A DNA stretch of 64,000 nt, taken from the NCBI GenBank assembly GCA_037127255.1, contig JBANSL010000009.1, forward strand, positions 554,001 through 618,000. Reading direction: 5' to 3'. Below the pieces are notes generated by a model. That model was not told the DNA's origin. It made no database searches and worked only from the letters and a program-made list of their open reading frames with translations. The DNA is from Persicaria tinctoria. Its lineage: Eukaryota > Streptophyta > Magnoliopsida > Caryophyllales > Polygonaceae. Position numbers and translations under genes: made by a program. Positions 46,095 through 58,344 of the stretch are shown piece by piece. Every line of letters starts with the position of its first letter. Position 1 is the stretch's first letter.

Positions 46095-46930
46095 TAATAT
46101 TACTAATTCTGCTAGCATTTTGCTGACGTGTCACGTCCACAATTAAAGTTGAATTTTTTATTCAAATGAGATTTTCTTATTGGTCAATATTATTATGGAA
46201 ACTTTAAAATATTTGTTTCCTATTTTAAATATGATTTGAATCCGTTCTTTTTTTTTTATTTTCGGTTATATTGCCGTAAATATTGAAACATGTTTCCATT
46301 TTTTTTCCCGATTGCAATATATCTATCTATTAATCTATTAATATTACTAATTCTACTAGCATTTTGCTGACGTGTCACGCCCACATTTAAAGTTGAATTT
46401 TTTATGTAAACGAGATTTTCTTATTGGTCAATATTATTATGGAAACTTTAAAATATTTGTTTCCTATTTTAAATATGATTTGAATCCGTTTTTTTTTCCG
46501 TTATATTGCCGTAAATATTGAGACATGTTTCCATTTTTTTTTTCCGATTGCAATATATATATATATATATATATATTACTAATTCTGCTAGCATTTTGAT
46601 GACGTGTCACGCCTACAATTAAAGTTGAATTTTTTATTCAAATGAGATTTTCTTATTGGTCAATATTATTATGGAAACTTTAAAATATTTATTTCCTATT
46701 TTAAATATGATTTGAATCCATTCCCTTTTTTTCGGTTATATTGTCGTAAATATTGAGATATGTTTCCATTTTTTTCCCGATTGCAATGTCTTTTTGGTTA
46801 TATTGCTGATGTGTCACGCTCACAATTAAACTTGAATTTTTTAGTCAAATGGTATTTTCTTATTGGTCAATATTATTGCTGAAATTTTAAAATATTTGTT
46901 TCCTATTTTAAACATATTTGTTTTCTATTT
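45814..46930. repeat. Tandem array of five ~220-275-bp units
   Basis: CTAATTCTGCTAGCATTTTG, then TGACGTGTCACGCCC, ATTTTCTTATTGGTCAATAT and TTTCCTATTTTAAATATGAT, recurs at about 45831, 46105, 46349 and 46581. A decayed fifth copy starts at about 46800. Unit length varies mainly through an (ATCT)n or (TA)n tract at the junctions (46039-46094, 46556-46575). The unit start resembles the 5' terminus style of plant Helitrons (TCTAT...TACTA...ACGTGTCAC), but no 3' terminus is found. Confidence 0.85.
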
Positions 46931-47266
46931 TTATACTAAAATATTATTTAATTTGATATGTTGTATGTCAATTTGTGATCTATTTTAATCGTCTACGTAC
47001 ATTGAACATTCGTCAATTCTTGGCTGATTTTATTCTTGGATATTGAAATTGTTGATTTATCATTTTTAACCAATAGCAATATTCCCTACAATGTCTACAT
47101 ACAACGAACATGTAATAATCAATTTGTAAATATTCGATTTCAAATATTAATTATAAAAATCAATTAGAGCCAAATAAGTGTTTTTTTTATAATTTAATTA
47201 TTTTAGACATCTTAAATGACTATCGAAAAATAAATAATATTTTAAGACTCACAAGTATTAAATAAT
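46931..47266. other. AT-rich spacer, no feature seen
   Basis: No coding or structural feature could be supported. Confidence 0.5.
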
Positions 47267-48027
47267 TAGGGTTGGCATGGTACGGTTACCACGAAAAAAT
47301 GGTGATTACCACGTACCAACCACAAACTGGTGGTACGCAAATTTTTATACCACATACCAACCACAAGTCTTGGTTACCGCATATGTGGCAACCACGATTT
47401 GTGGTTACCGTTGGTTTATTACCATGGTTACCAAGCTTTAATTCTGTTTGTATTTTTTTTGAAACCCCTTGGCTACCTTTCAGTGGTTATCAAAGTTGTC
47501 GAACAAAAAAATATGGTTATAAAAAATAATATCGTCACCATCTTTTAAAGGTTCAAATAAATCAAGTTCACAACCTATAGTACAAACCAATCAAGTTCAA
47601 AGTCTTGAAGAAACAAACAAAGTTCAAAGTCTTGAAGAAACAAACAAAGTTCAATTGTTCAAACATTCAAAATGTTCCTGCAAGTTCATACAAAACAAGT
47701 TCAAAGTCTTCAAACATTCAAAATGTTCCTATTGTTTCTAATAGAAAAGTAGAAATGACCAATTTAAGTCAAAATCAAAACACAAAATAAAAATTTAAAA
47801 TTTAAAACTCAAAGGTAATAACAATAAAACATTAAATAAAAAAAATTAATATACATACTCGGTAACCATGGTATTTAGATTTTATTACCATTACCGTACC
47901 ACCTTCATGTGGTTACCATCACAATGGTTACCTTCATGTTGGTTACCACAAGTGTGGTTACCAACATAGTTGATTTGTGGTTGGTACGTGGTTGGTATGG
48001 TAATTTCCGTACCATTTGCCAGACCTT
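47267..48027. mobile_element. hAT-like MITE rich in GGTTACCA motifs
   Basis: The left end TAGGGTTGGCATGGTACGGT resembles the reverse complement of the right end, AAGGTCTGGCAAATGGTACG. Both ends then carry TACCACGTACCAACCACAAA-like sequence and many copies of GGTTACCA in alternating orientation. The interior (47560-47850) is AT-rich with a short tandem TTCAAAGTCTTGAAGAAACA repeat. The 8-bp target duplication expected for hAT could not be read cleanly, so the borders are approximate. Confidence 0.6.
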
Positions 48028-48639
48028 GCATTAATAATGCTTATTTTACATCTTGGATGAGGCTTCTTAGATCACTTTTCTACCTTTAAGGATCTTTTTT
48101 GTTTACCATCTTACATTTATTTTCACTATTTATTTTTCTATCTTTCTAACCATCTTTCTCATGAAAATAATCAATAAGTTATGTACATCTACATATTTAA
48201 CTTCAAAAGTATTCACACAATCATGTGCTTATGATTTTTTAATATTTGTACGGAAGCTTATATTTTACTTTTTAGATCTATGCTAATGATAATAATTACT
48301 CCCTCCGTATCGCAAAACTTGTAGTTTTAGAGTAGTAAACTTGTATCAAAAAACTTGTTGTTATAGCTATAGTTATTAACTTTATAGGTAATGATTGCTC
48401 TTTTTATAGGTAATAATTAGTGTTTTTAGATACTTTATCCTATAAAATTAAAGGAAATATAGGTATTATTAATAGGGATTTTTTGCTAAATGGTCATTTT
48501 GGGTCCAATTTTTAAGTTTTAGGCCACAAGGGTGGCATTATTAGGTAATAGACCATAATTTCCAAATTTACCCCTACCTTTGTTTTTTCCCTTCCCCAAA
48601 TTAAAACAAAATTAAAACAGATCTGAAAATCTGAAATTA

Positions 48640-48960
48640 GGGAAGATGGAGAGCGCGGAGGAGTGGCGGCCATGGCTGCGAAGGCGGAGGAGGAGGAGAG
48701 TGTGGTCGCCGACGTCTTCGACGACCACAGCAGCCCCGACGAGCCTTCCTCGACGGCCGCGCCTTCTACTCCGAGATCTCCGGCCCCGGAGACAGCCCCG
48801 TTTGCTCCCGCTGGACCACCCCCTCGCAGCCCCATTGTAGGCATCATCAGTACACCGCCGCTTCCCACCATCATCGCCGCCGAAGATGGATCGAGAGCCC
48901 ACTGACAAGGAGGAGAATGAGAGCGAACGATGGGGAGCACCCGACGCACTCACTCGCTGT
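48640..48960. other. GC-rich gene-like block, left end of the MULE-like element
   Basis: Locally very GC-rich. Overlapping frames on both strands encode Arg- or Pro/Ala/Ser-rich sequence (for example EEEESVVADVFDDHSSPDEP on +). It is probably a captured first exon of a host gene and has no recognised domain. Confidence 0.35.
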
Positions 48961-49489
48961 CGACTCGTCTACGAATTAATAGATCTAGTCGATTAATTCT
49001 CCTTTCTATAAACATGGATCTGTAAACACGAAACTCCTCACCATGGATCTGGCCACCACAGATCTTTTATTTGAAAAATTATTGGCCTTTTAAGGTTTGC
49101 CGGTTGTTGTACAGGTCTGCAGAGATCAAATTAGGGATTTTGCTGTAGAAATTGAAACTTAAAATCTGAAGTACTTTTGTTTGTTTGATTGTTGCAAATT
49201 GACTCAACTGTATAGGGTGAGCAATGGAGCAAGGTTATCCAATCCATAGCCCCCCCTGTGTTCAGCTCCGATCACTTTTGCTGGTGGAAGAATTGGCTGA
49301 TTGTTCCAATGAAAATTCAAGATCACACTTTTGCTGGTGCAAGTAGACATTAAAATGCTAGTTATACGTGGATGTACATATACCTGTCATTTGATTTTTT
49401 TTCCCTTTTAGCTTCAATTCAATCGTTTTATATCAAAATATTTATAAAAATTCAAATTCAAGTCAATCATTTTATATCTAAATATTTAC

Positions 49490-52400
49490 AAGGGTTATAG
49501 ACAGTGTCACCACTATAAAAAATAGTGTAATAGACACTATCATCACTATAAAAAAAAGGTCATAGACACTGTCACCACTATAAAAACGTGATCATAGACA
49601 CTGTAATCAAAGGGAAATCTTATGATAAAGACACTGTAATCAAAGGGAAATCTTATGATAAGGGAAGAACAAACCCTATAGGGACCAATGAGAAGCCAAA
49701 ATAAATGTGGTGACAATTCTTCTCGATCTAATACATGAATGGGTAAGAGGTGCATAGACACTGTAATCAAAATACAAATCGTGTCACAGACACTGTAATC
49801 AAAATAAAAACAGTGTCATATCCACTGTCACCACTATAAAAACAAAGTCATAGACACTGTAATCAAAAGGAAAACCCTAGGACAAAGGGAATCAAACACT
49901 ATAGGGTTAATGAAAGCCCAAATACATGTGATTACAGTTCTTCTCTAATTTATAATTTCTAGATTTTTTAAAAGTAGTGTCACCACAATAAAAAAAAATG
50001 TAACTACTATTGTAACCACTATGTAAAAAAAATAAAGTCATAAATACTGTCACCACTATAAAAACATGGTCAAAGACACTGTAATCAAAGGGAAATCATA
50101 TCATAAAGGAAGAACAAGCCCTATAGGGAGTAATGAGAAGCCAAAATAAATGTGATGACAATTCTCCTCTAATACATGAATGGGTAAGAGGGTCATAGAC
50201 ATTGTAATCAAAATAAAAACAGTGTCATAGCCACTGTCACCACTATAAAAACAAAGCAATAGACACTGTAATCAAAGGGAAAACCCTATAGACGTTGTAA
50301 CAAAAATAAAAATAGCTTTATAGACACTGTCATCACTATGAAAAAAGATTCATAGACACTGTAATCAAAGGAAAATCCTAGGAAAACGGAAGCATAAACC
50401 CTAAGGGGCTAATGAGAAGCCAAAATACATCTATTGATAGTTGTTCTCTAATTTCTAATTTCTAGTTTTTAAAATTTTTTTAAATTAGTGTCACCACAAT
50501 AAAAAAATTAAAAATGTAACTACTATTGTAACCACTATAAAAAAATAAAGTCATAGATACTGTCACCACTATAAAAACATGGTCATAGACACTGTAATCA
50601 AAGGAAAATCATATCATAAAAGAAGCACAAACCCTATAGGGGCTAATGAAAAGCCAAAATAAATGTGGCGACAGTTCTCCTCTAATACATGAATGGGTAA
50701 GAGTGTCATAGACACTGTAATCAAAATAAAAAGTGTCATAGCCACTGTCACCACTATAAAAATAAAGTCATAGCCACTGTAATCAAAAGAAAAACTCTAT
50801 AGGCGCTTTAACCAAAATAAAAATAGCTTTATAGATATTGTCACCACTATGAAAAAAGGTTCATAGACACTGTAATCAAAGGACAACCCTAGGAAAAGGG
50901 AAACACAAACCCTATATGGGCTAATGAGAAGCCAATATTCATGTGGTGACAGTTCTCCTCTAATATATGAATGGGTAAGAGAGTCATAGACGCTGTAATC
51001 AAAATAAAAATAGGGTCAAAGACACCGTCACCACTATAAAAACAGGGTCATAGACATTGTAACCAAAGAAAAATCATATAGATATTGCCACCATTATTAA
51101 AACAGAGTCATAGACACTGTCACCACTATAAAAATGGGATAATAGACACTGTAATCAAAAGAAAACCCTAGGACAAAGGGAGACACAAACCCTTTAGGGC
51201 CTATGAGAAGTCAAAATACATGAACGGGGTAATACATGAATGAGTAAGAGGGTCATAGACACTGTAATCAAAATAAAAACAGTGTCATAACCAATGTCAC
51301 CACTATAAAAACAAAGGCATAAACACTGTAATCAAAAGGAAAACCCTATAGATGATGTAACCAAAATAAAAACAGCTTTGTAGACACTGTCACCACTATT
51401 AAAAAAGGTTCATAGACACTGTAATCAAAGGAAAACCCTAGGAAAAGGGAAGCACAAACCCTAAAAGGGCTAATGAGAAGCCAAAAGAATATGTGATGTA
51501 CAATATGGTTTAGGGTTTAGGGTTAAGTCTTTAGGGTTTAGGGCCTTGGCCCTAAACCCTAAATCCTAAACCCTAAACCCTAAAATGTTAAGTACAGTAC
51601 GTTGTTAAGAGATGATTGTTGTCACCAAATGGAAAACCCTAGGACAAGGTAAGCACAAACCCTAAAAGGGCTAATGAGAAGCCAAAAGACATTAGGTGGA
51701 CAGTTCATCTTCAATATATAAATGAGTAAGAGAGTCATAGACACTGTCATCACTATTAAAATAAGGTCATAGACACTGTAATCAAAGGTCATACACACTT
51801 TCACTCAAAATACATGTGGTTTCAAGGTCATAGACACTGTCACCACTATGAAAACCGGGTCGTAGGCACTGTCACCACTATGAAAAAAAGGTCATAGACA
51901 TTGTAATCAAAGGAAACCCTATAGATGTTGTAACCAAAATAAAAACAGGGTTATAGACATTGTTACCACTATGAAAAAAGGGTCAAAGACACTGTAATCA
52001 AAGGAAAACCCTACGACAAGGGAGGCATAAACCCTATATGGGCTAATAAGAAGCCAAACTACATGTGGTGACAGTTGTCCTCTAATAAATTAATGGGTAA
52101 GGGGATCATAGACGCTGTAATCAAAATAAAAACATGGTCATAGACACTGTCACCACTATAAAAACAAGTTCATAAACACTGTCACCACTATAAAAAAAAG
52201 AGTAATAGACACTGTAACCAAATGAAAACCCTTCCAATATATGAATAAGTAAGAGGATCATAGACGTTGTCACCACTGTTAAAACAGGGTCATAAACACT
52301 GTCACCACTATTAAAAGAAGGGTCATAGACATTGTAATCAAAGGAAAACCCTATAGAAGCTGTAACCAAAATAAAAATAGAGTAATGGCCACTGTCACCA

Positions 52401-52660
52401 CTATAAAAACAACTGTCACCACTATAAAAACAAGATCATAGACATTGTAACCAAAGGAAAACCTTAGGACAAGAGAATCACAAATCCTAATGAGAAGCCA
52501 AAATACATGTGGTGACAGTTCTTCTTTAATAAATGAATGGGTAAAAAGATCATAGACGTTGTAATCCAAATAAAAACACGGTAATAGACATTGTTACCAA
52601 AGAAAAACAAGGCCATATACACTGTAACCAAAATAAAAACAACGTAATCAAAGGGAAAAC
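49490..52660. repeat. 3.1-kb degenerate tandem array (CATAGACACTGT family)
   Basis: The short unit GTCATAGACACTGTCACCAC followed by TATAAAAACA, or GTAATCAAAGGAAAACCCTA, recurs dozens of times. A higher-order unit is marked by AATGAGAAGCCAAAATACAT, found near 49688, 50130, 50408, 50643, 50922, 51470, 51670, 52045 and 52490, mostly 200-290 bp apart. ATAGACACTGT contains the core of most subunits. There is no coding capacity; the open frames on the minus strand are products of the repeat. Confidence 0.93.
51508..51592. repeat. Inverted telomeric-repeat palindrome
   Basis: GGTTTAGGGTTTAGGG and a second TTTAGGGTTTAGGG run into GGCCTTGGCC, then CCCTAAACCCTAAA and ACCCTAAACCCTAAA. This is plant telomere repeat (TTTAGGG)n facing its own complement across a short palindromic centre, embedded in the tandem array. 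It could fold into a long hairpin. Confidence 0.92.
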
Positions 52661-53189
52661 CTAGGACACTAAATACCAAAAACAAGGTCACCACTACATG
52701 TTTCAATATACAATCACTTTCGAGCGCACTTTCAATATACAATCACTACATGTTTAAATATACAGGTCACCATTACATGTTTCAATATACAATCAATAAA
52801 ACCAAAATAAATGATTAAATGGGGCAACAGAAGCAAAATGGAATTGAACCTCAATTAGCTTGATTTCTTCAACAAAAACAGTCTTCGAACCAACAGCACC
52901 ACTGCCATTCATTTTCTTCAATTGAGACGGCACGAGTTGTTTGTTTGAAATTGAATGATCTGAGATTTCGGCAGCGGCGGTGGGCTGGGCAGCGGCTGAG
53001 AAGCAGCACCGTCGCCTCCATGACTCCATTTCCCCCAAAATCCATCGGACCACCACAAACAGTCTTCATGTTTGAAACAGTCTTCATGTTTCAAATTCAA
53101 AATCAAGCAAAATTATGCCGATCGACATTCCCAAAATTCATCAAAATCAAATGACCCCTGTACATCTTCAATTCCATCTTCAATTCACG

Positions 53190-53640
53190 CCATGGAGGAT
53201 GACCTGCTGGCGGCCGGCGTCGCATTGAAGGTGGCCTTCAACATCTCCCTGTCCCTCATCCGCCGCCTTCCCTGCCTTCTCGCCGGCCTTCTCCCCACCG
53301 GATTCCGCAAATCCGAGAGACATTCCGAGAGAGAAATCCGAGATCCGAGATGCAACCGCTGGAGACAACCTCTCGAGGCCCGAGGCTTCTGCAATCGCCG
53401 CCGAGTCGGAAGGTCAGATCCGGAGGCTTCGACAATCTCCGAGAGGCCGATCATTGCTCTCGAGCTATCAGCGCGTGGCATCGAGCCTTCAGACAGATCG
53501 AACAGGTGCGGATGATGATGATGAAGACGATGAAGATGACGAAGAAGACAAACGAGGCTCCAACCTAGCGAGGACGAGGGACACATCCAGATCTGACCGA
53601 GATCAAAATAAAAACGAGATCTATAAATTAAAGGTGAGGG
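53190..53640 (+). other. GC-rich gene-like block, right end of the MULE-like element
   Basis: The frame from 53190 reads MEDDLLAAGVALKVAFNISL then SLIRRLPCLLAGLLPTGFRK, and an overlapping frame ends in an acidic DDDDEDDEDDEED run (about 53515-53550). It may be a captured exon. The protein was not recognised and the frame changes before the element end. Confidence 0.35.
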
Positions 53641-53777
53641 TAAAGATGGTATTATGAAAATATTTTGGCCCTTTACTAGCATAGAAAAGGCTTTAGGCCA
53701 TTTAGTAATTGGTCCAAAGGTTTATTAATAAGTGTGTATAAAGCTAAAACTACAAGTTTTGCGATACGGAGGGAGTA

Positions 53778-54692
53778 TATATTTATTTCAAATTATATTA
53801 GATGGTGTGTTTGAGTATTATTACTACTTGACCTTATTAAATCATTTTCAAAATTTATATCGTATCTTTTTCCAACTAATTTATAAATTAAAAAAAATAT
53901 TTTATATATATTTTTGTTGTAAACACGTGTATATATATATTATATAGATATATAAAATGATGTTCAAATTAAAATAAATCAAGGTTCCGGGTACACTAGT
54001 TCATCTATAATTTCTTATTAATTACAAAAACCTAGAGTGTTCTAAGTCAATCACAATCCCGGCCCAATTGTTCGGCTTAGTTCCCGCACTTTCTAGCTTC
54101 ACTTATACTCTTTAATTTGGCATTTTGGCCCATACTAACAGCCCACTACTTTCCAACTTAGACGAAGCAGCCCATTGTTATGGTGATTGTTATGGACTAC
54201 CTAGAAGTGGTGATGGTGAGACACGAGAGCGTAGCTAGATCGACCTCGCAACGAATCAGCCTCATGTTAATTACGTCTGCAGTGTGATGGAAACCACGGA
54301 AATAACCAACCAAAGCACCACGGATGATGAGTACATAGTCACTCTCTAGCTGACATATATGTATATGACATCCATTCTGCAGCCTCCATTAAATACTTAC
54401 CCCAACTTGCTGCTTTGTGATCGATCTACTAGGAAAACATATCACTCTCCAAACAGGATTTTTGTACAGTGATGGGGAGACACTTACCAAGGAGGAGTAA
54501 AGATGATCCAACCCAGCATTCAAATTCCAACCACAAACTCTCAACGTAACTCTCCCAACATTCATTCATGACCCCACTGTCTGTCTAAGACTAAGAGTAA
54601 GGTCAGATCTTCAATGAATTGAAACAATTAGCGTATGTATATCAGTATATGTATGTTCTTATCCACACTCCCAGCAGCAGCCCGGAGATCAT
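53778..54692. other. Upstream region of the NPH3-family gene
   Basis: AT-rich to about 54000, then more balanced sequence. No gene was found. The last ~100 bases before the ATG at 54693 probably include the 5' UTR. Confidence 0.5.
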
Positions 54693-57516
54693 ATGGATCA
54701 ATCCCCGAGAATGATGGTTCCGTGGAAGCACAACACTGCAACCACTTTGTTCGAGAAGAAGGATGACTCATGGTAACCAACCGGCCGATTGCGCGCCGAC
54801 TATTATATATCTAGTTTGCTCTAGTCCTTGATTTTTAATTATGACCATTTATTTTTTATTTTTTGATGGGTTTATTTTATTATGCAGGTTTGTGGTTTCT
54901 CAGCTCCCAACAGATCTGTTTGTGCAGGTAGAACACATGGCCTTCTATGTTCACAAGGTAACGCTACAAATCATCAACTTTTGTTCAATTTTTTTATTTC
55001 TGGATAAATCAATCAAAACTTATGCACAAACAGGAGGAATTAATAAAAAATACCCCAAATTCAACAGATTGACGTACTCTAAAACAAGCAAGAACTCAAA
55101 CAAAATATCATCTTATTTCTATAGCATATAGTTAAAGTAATGCGTGACCATTTAATTAGAAGAAATGAAAAAAAAAAAACCCAGAATCAAGTCAAGTTTA
55201 TCTAGCAAGTAAAGTTTCATCAAAAAAAAAAGAGCAAGTAATACTTGATCTTCTCACAGCACAATAACATGAAGCAGGTAGAAAGGGGGAAATGAGAAAA
55301 TTGCAAGCTGGATCAGATAAAGAGAGGAGAATAATTAGAGAAACCAATAATTAATGCATTTATTTATATACTTATATTACAAGTATGTACAGAAGTACAG
55401 AATGAATGAAGAAGTTGGGGATATTCAGATATGATCATATGATTGATTGATTAACTAGACACAAGTTTGTAATTGTATATATGAATGAAACATGCAGTAC
55501 GCATTAGTTTCAAAGAGTGGCTACATTTACCGGATAGCTGTCCAACCTACAAGCTCTGAGTCAGAGCACAAGAGTGAAATCAAGCTTGATAAGTTCCCGG
55601 GAGGGCCAGACATATTTGAAGTTGTCCTAAAATTTTGCTATGGTCTCCCCATAGACTTGAGTGCTAACAACGTCGCCCCACTTAGGTGTGCATCCGAGTT
55701 TCTAGAGATGACAGAGGAGTTTGAAGATGGAAACCTTATATCCAAGACGGAGGCTTTCCTCACTTTCATAGTTCTTACATCTTGGAGAGACTCCATCATG
55801 GTTCTCGATTCTTGTCAAAATCTATCTCCTTGGGCAGACAACCTCCAAATCGTTAGAAGGTGTTGTGACTCCATCTCTTTGAAGGCCTGCAGCCAGGACA
55901 AAACTACAAACGGAGAGCTTGTTACAGATGAAACTTGGTGGCACGATGATGTAGCAACCTTACGAATTGATCACTTCATCAGGATAATGTCAGCTTTACG
56001 AGCAAAACAGGTGAAGCCAGAGGCTATTGGTTCAGTGATCATGCATTATGCAGATAAATGGTTACCGGGTATGAATGGTGAGCTACAAACACAAAGGAGT
56101 AGTATAGGGCAAAAGGAGTTGCAGCTGTGTATTTCTAGCGGGGTTAGCCAAGAAGCAAGCAGCAGTCACAACAAGGAACAAAGACTAATAATAGAAAGCC
56201 TTATCAGTATACTCCCTACACAAAAGGAAGCTGTTCCCTGTCAGTTCTTGTTGTGGATGCTGAAAATGGCTATGATCTACTCCGTAACACCCGCTCTGAT
56301 TACAGAGCTCGAGAAAAGAGTGGGCATTGTCCTGCAGGAAGCTAGTGTGAAAGATCTTCTGATTCCCAGTTGCAGTCATACCAATCAAGAGATGCTACTC
56401 AAGTAAGTTTGATCCCTAGGAAGCTCGTTATCCATATCTAATTACAATGCAAGATAAGATGCCATCTATCTACCTGTCTATCTATCTGTTAATTAATGTT
56501 ACTTACATTTAACTTTATTTTCCGTGCAGTTCCCCAGATGAACGCACAATACATGACATAGATGTAGTCCAAAGGATACTGGAATACTTTTTGATGCATG
56601 AACAGCTACAAGAGCAGCAACAACTGAAATTCGAGAAATTCAGCGTCAGCAAGCTATTAGATAGTTACCTAGCAGAAATTGCAAAGGATCCAAACCTCAC
56701 CATCCCTAAATTCCAAGTTTTAGCGGAATCATTGCCTCAGAATGCTAGGGTATGCCATGATGGACTGTATAGAGCAATTGATACCTACCTGAAGGTCAGT
56801 AGTGTCTTCCCATCACATCACTTACACTTTATTTAATTTTATATCCTCGTCCTCTGAAACACTCATGATGCGATGCCTATACAAAAATCTCAAAATCTTC
56901 CTACCAGAGTCACCCCTTACTGTCAGATCAAGACCGTAGAAAGTTGTGCAAAATAATGAACTGCGAGAAGCTGTCACTAGACGCATGTATGCACGCAGCG
57001 CAGAATGATCGTCTTCCTTTGAAAACCATTGTTCAGGTAAATGATTCTCAAGTGCTATAAGAACTTGCACACTAAAAACAAAATCATAAGTACATTGTCT
57101 TCTCGATCTTAATACTTTGTTAACCAGAAAGATCAAGTTCACAGGTTCTGTTCTCGGAGCAAGTGAAGATGCGAACAGTAATGCAGGGAAAGGAACAAGC
57201 AATTGCAAATAACGATAGTTGTGAACAGGATGAAAGTTGGTCATCCACAAAGAGAGAGGTCAAGTCTCTCAAAGAAGAGCTTGAAAAGGTAAAGGCGGAG
57301 ATGGCGGAACTGCAGAGAGACTATACTGAGTTGCAAAGAGAATATGTAAAGCTTGTCAGCAAAAGAGGTAACTCAGGCTGGAACCTTGGATGGAAGAAGA
57401 TAAGAAGCTCAGCTCTTTTTAACAGGAAAATAGACGTTGAAGAGAACGCAAGGCCAGAAACTTTGAGCCAACAAGGTAACAGGGTAACCCTCAGAAGAAG
57501 GTTATCCATCGCCTAG
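54693..57516 (+). CDS. BTB/POZ and NPH3 domain-containing protein, six exons
   Basis: The exons are 54693-54772, 54888-54957, 55498-56402, 56530-56794, 56908-57036 and 57145-57516. All introns are GT-AG and the frame is kept throughout, giving 606 residues, usual for the family. About 27-120 is the BTB/POZ domain (VVSQLPTDLFVQVEHMAFYV, FPGGPDIFEVVLKFCYG). About 190-460 is the NPH3 domain (TWWHDDVATLRIDHFIRIMS ... LITELEKRVGIVLQEASVKD, KFQVLAESLPQNARVCHDGL, KLCKIMNCEKLSLDACMHAA). A C-terminal coiled coil follows (KREVKSLKEELEKVKAEMAE) and a basic tail (RVTLRRRLSIA). NPH3/RPT2-like proteins act as CUL3 ubiquitin-ligase adaptors or plasma-membrane scaffolds in phototropism and auxin transport. 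The exact subfamily was not assigned. Confidence 0.93.
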
Positions 57517-57737
57517 TAGCTCAAAAATCAAAATCAGCAAAGCCTTTTGGACATCATCTACCAGCTTAACCCGGCAGATGAAAATGTTGCATATTTCATT
57601 TACATCCGATGCCTCAACGTATTACTACTAGACTATTGAAAATTTCACCTACTCAAAAGCCAAACTCATGTGTGATATTCTTGTAAGGATTTCATTTATA
57701 GACTTTGGTTTAGTTTGAAGTTTTCACAACATTATTC
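57517..57737 (+). other. Likely 3' UTR of the NPH3-family gene
   Basis: Transcript-like sequence up to the hAT element target site; no other feature is seen. Confidence 0.5.
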
Positions 57738-58085
57738 ATATGAATCAGGGGTGGGCAAAATTAATTGAAATTGAAAAACTGTTTTGAAAAACTGAAAAAT
57801 TGCTCTATTTTACAATTAATTGTTTTGAAATAAATTAATGTTTCAAGATAGTTAACTGAATTGTTTTTATTTTTCAATTCAATACAATACCAATTAATTG
57901 TACCAATTAATTGTTAACTGATCAAATCCCTCACCTCTGGCCGCACAACACACATTTCAGATCCGCCAACACAGTACAATTAACACTTCATCCTCTCTCT
58001 CAGATTTTGCATCTCTGACAGGGTAATACCGTAATATCCCCAAATCGGAAACCCTAGCCTTTTCCTTTTCTTCTGGGAGCACCAA

Positions 58086-58340
58086 TGGTGGCCAATAGAG
58101 GTTCGAGGTCGGAGAAGGTGAAGAGGATCTTCCTCCAATTCGACGCCAATAAGGACGGAGGTCTCAATCGGTCGAAAATGGGGGCCCTCGTCGTCGCCGT
58201 CAACCCCAGGGTGAAATTCTCCGATTAACAGATCAGCGCAATTCTCGATGAGGTCTTCCGCACCTACACCGACTTTATCGATGGCGAAATTGGCCTCACC
58301 TTCGACGGCCTTCTTCGCAATTACGACGATGGCCATCATA
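58086..58340 (+). pseudogene. Captured EF-hand fragment of a calcium-binding TPR protein gene
   Basis: From ATG 58086 the frame reads RGSRSEKVKRIFLQFDANKD, then GGLNRSKMGALVVAVNPRVK. The EF-hand loop D-x-N-x-D-G is seen in DANKDGG. A TAA at 58226-58228 stands where GAA/Glu is expected, and the frame then continues QISAILDEVFRTYTDFIDGE and LTFDGLLRNYDDG. This matches, from memory, the N-terminus of plant EF-hand/tetratricopeptide proteins of the Arabidopsis At1g05150/At2g32450 type. Only the first ~85 codons are present, inside a hAT element. The stop shows it is not translated into a full product. Confidence 0.8.
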
Positions 58341-58344
58341 TTAA

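Larger units (their letters stand above)
48475..53721. mobile_element. MULE-like element inside the Stowaway MITE, TSD TTATTAATA
   Basis: The 9-bp sequence TTATTAATA lies at 48466-48474 and again at 53722-53730. Nine bases is the hallmark duplication of Mutator-like elements. The terminal inverted repeats are degenerate but visible: GCTAAATGGTCATTTTGGGT at the left, and ACTAAATGGCCTAAAGCC on the reverse strand at the right. Further matches follow (TTTACCCCTACC against CTTTACCCTCACC). GC-rich gene-like blocks lie just inside each end, as in Pack-MULEs. There is no transposase. The centre is a 3.1-kb tandem array. Confidence 0.75.
48298..53776. mobile_element. Stowaway-like MITE split by a 5.2-kb insertion
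   Basis: The 33-bp stretch 48297-48329 (TACTCCCTCCGTATCGCAAA onward) is the exact reverse complement of 53745-53777. It starts CTCCCTCCGT, the Stowaway terminal signature, and is bounded by TA on both sides, the Tc1/mariner target duplication. Without the insertion at 48475-53721 and one copy of its 9-bp duplication, the MITE is roughly 220 bp, a normal Stowaway size. Confidence 0.9.

Noticed and set aside
48512..48953. Minus-strand frames of 145 and 113 codons
   Set aside because: They overlap each other and plus-strand frames in a short GC-rich block; none shows a domain or a consistent splice context.
49490..52660. CRISPR-like regularly spaced repeats
   Set aside because: The units are directly abutting and degenerate, without unique spacers, and the DNA is plant nuclear.
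49546..52742. Minus-strand Val/Tyr/Phe-rich frames resembling membrane proteins
   Set aside because: They are products of the CATAGACACTGT tandem array.
53930..54000. Possible second Helitron 3' end (GGGTACACTAGT near 53990)
   Set aside because: There is a CTAGT but no GC-rich hairpin in the preceding 30 bases and no Helitron sequence upstream.
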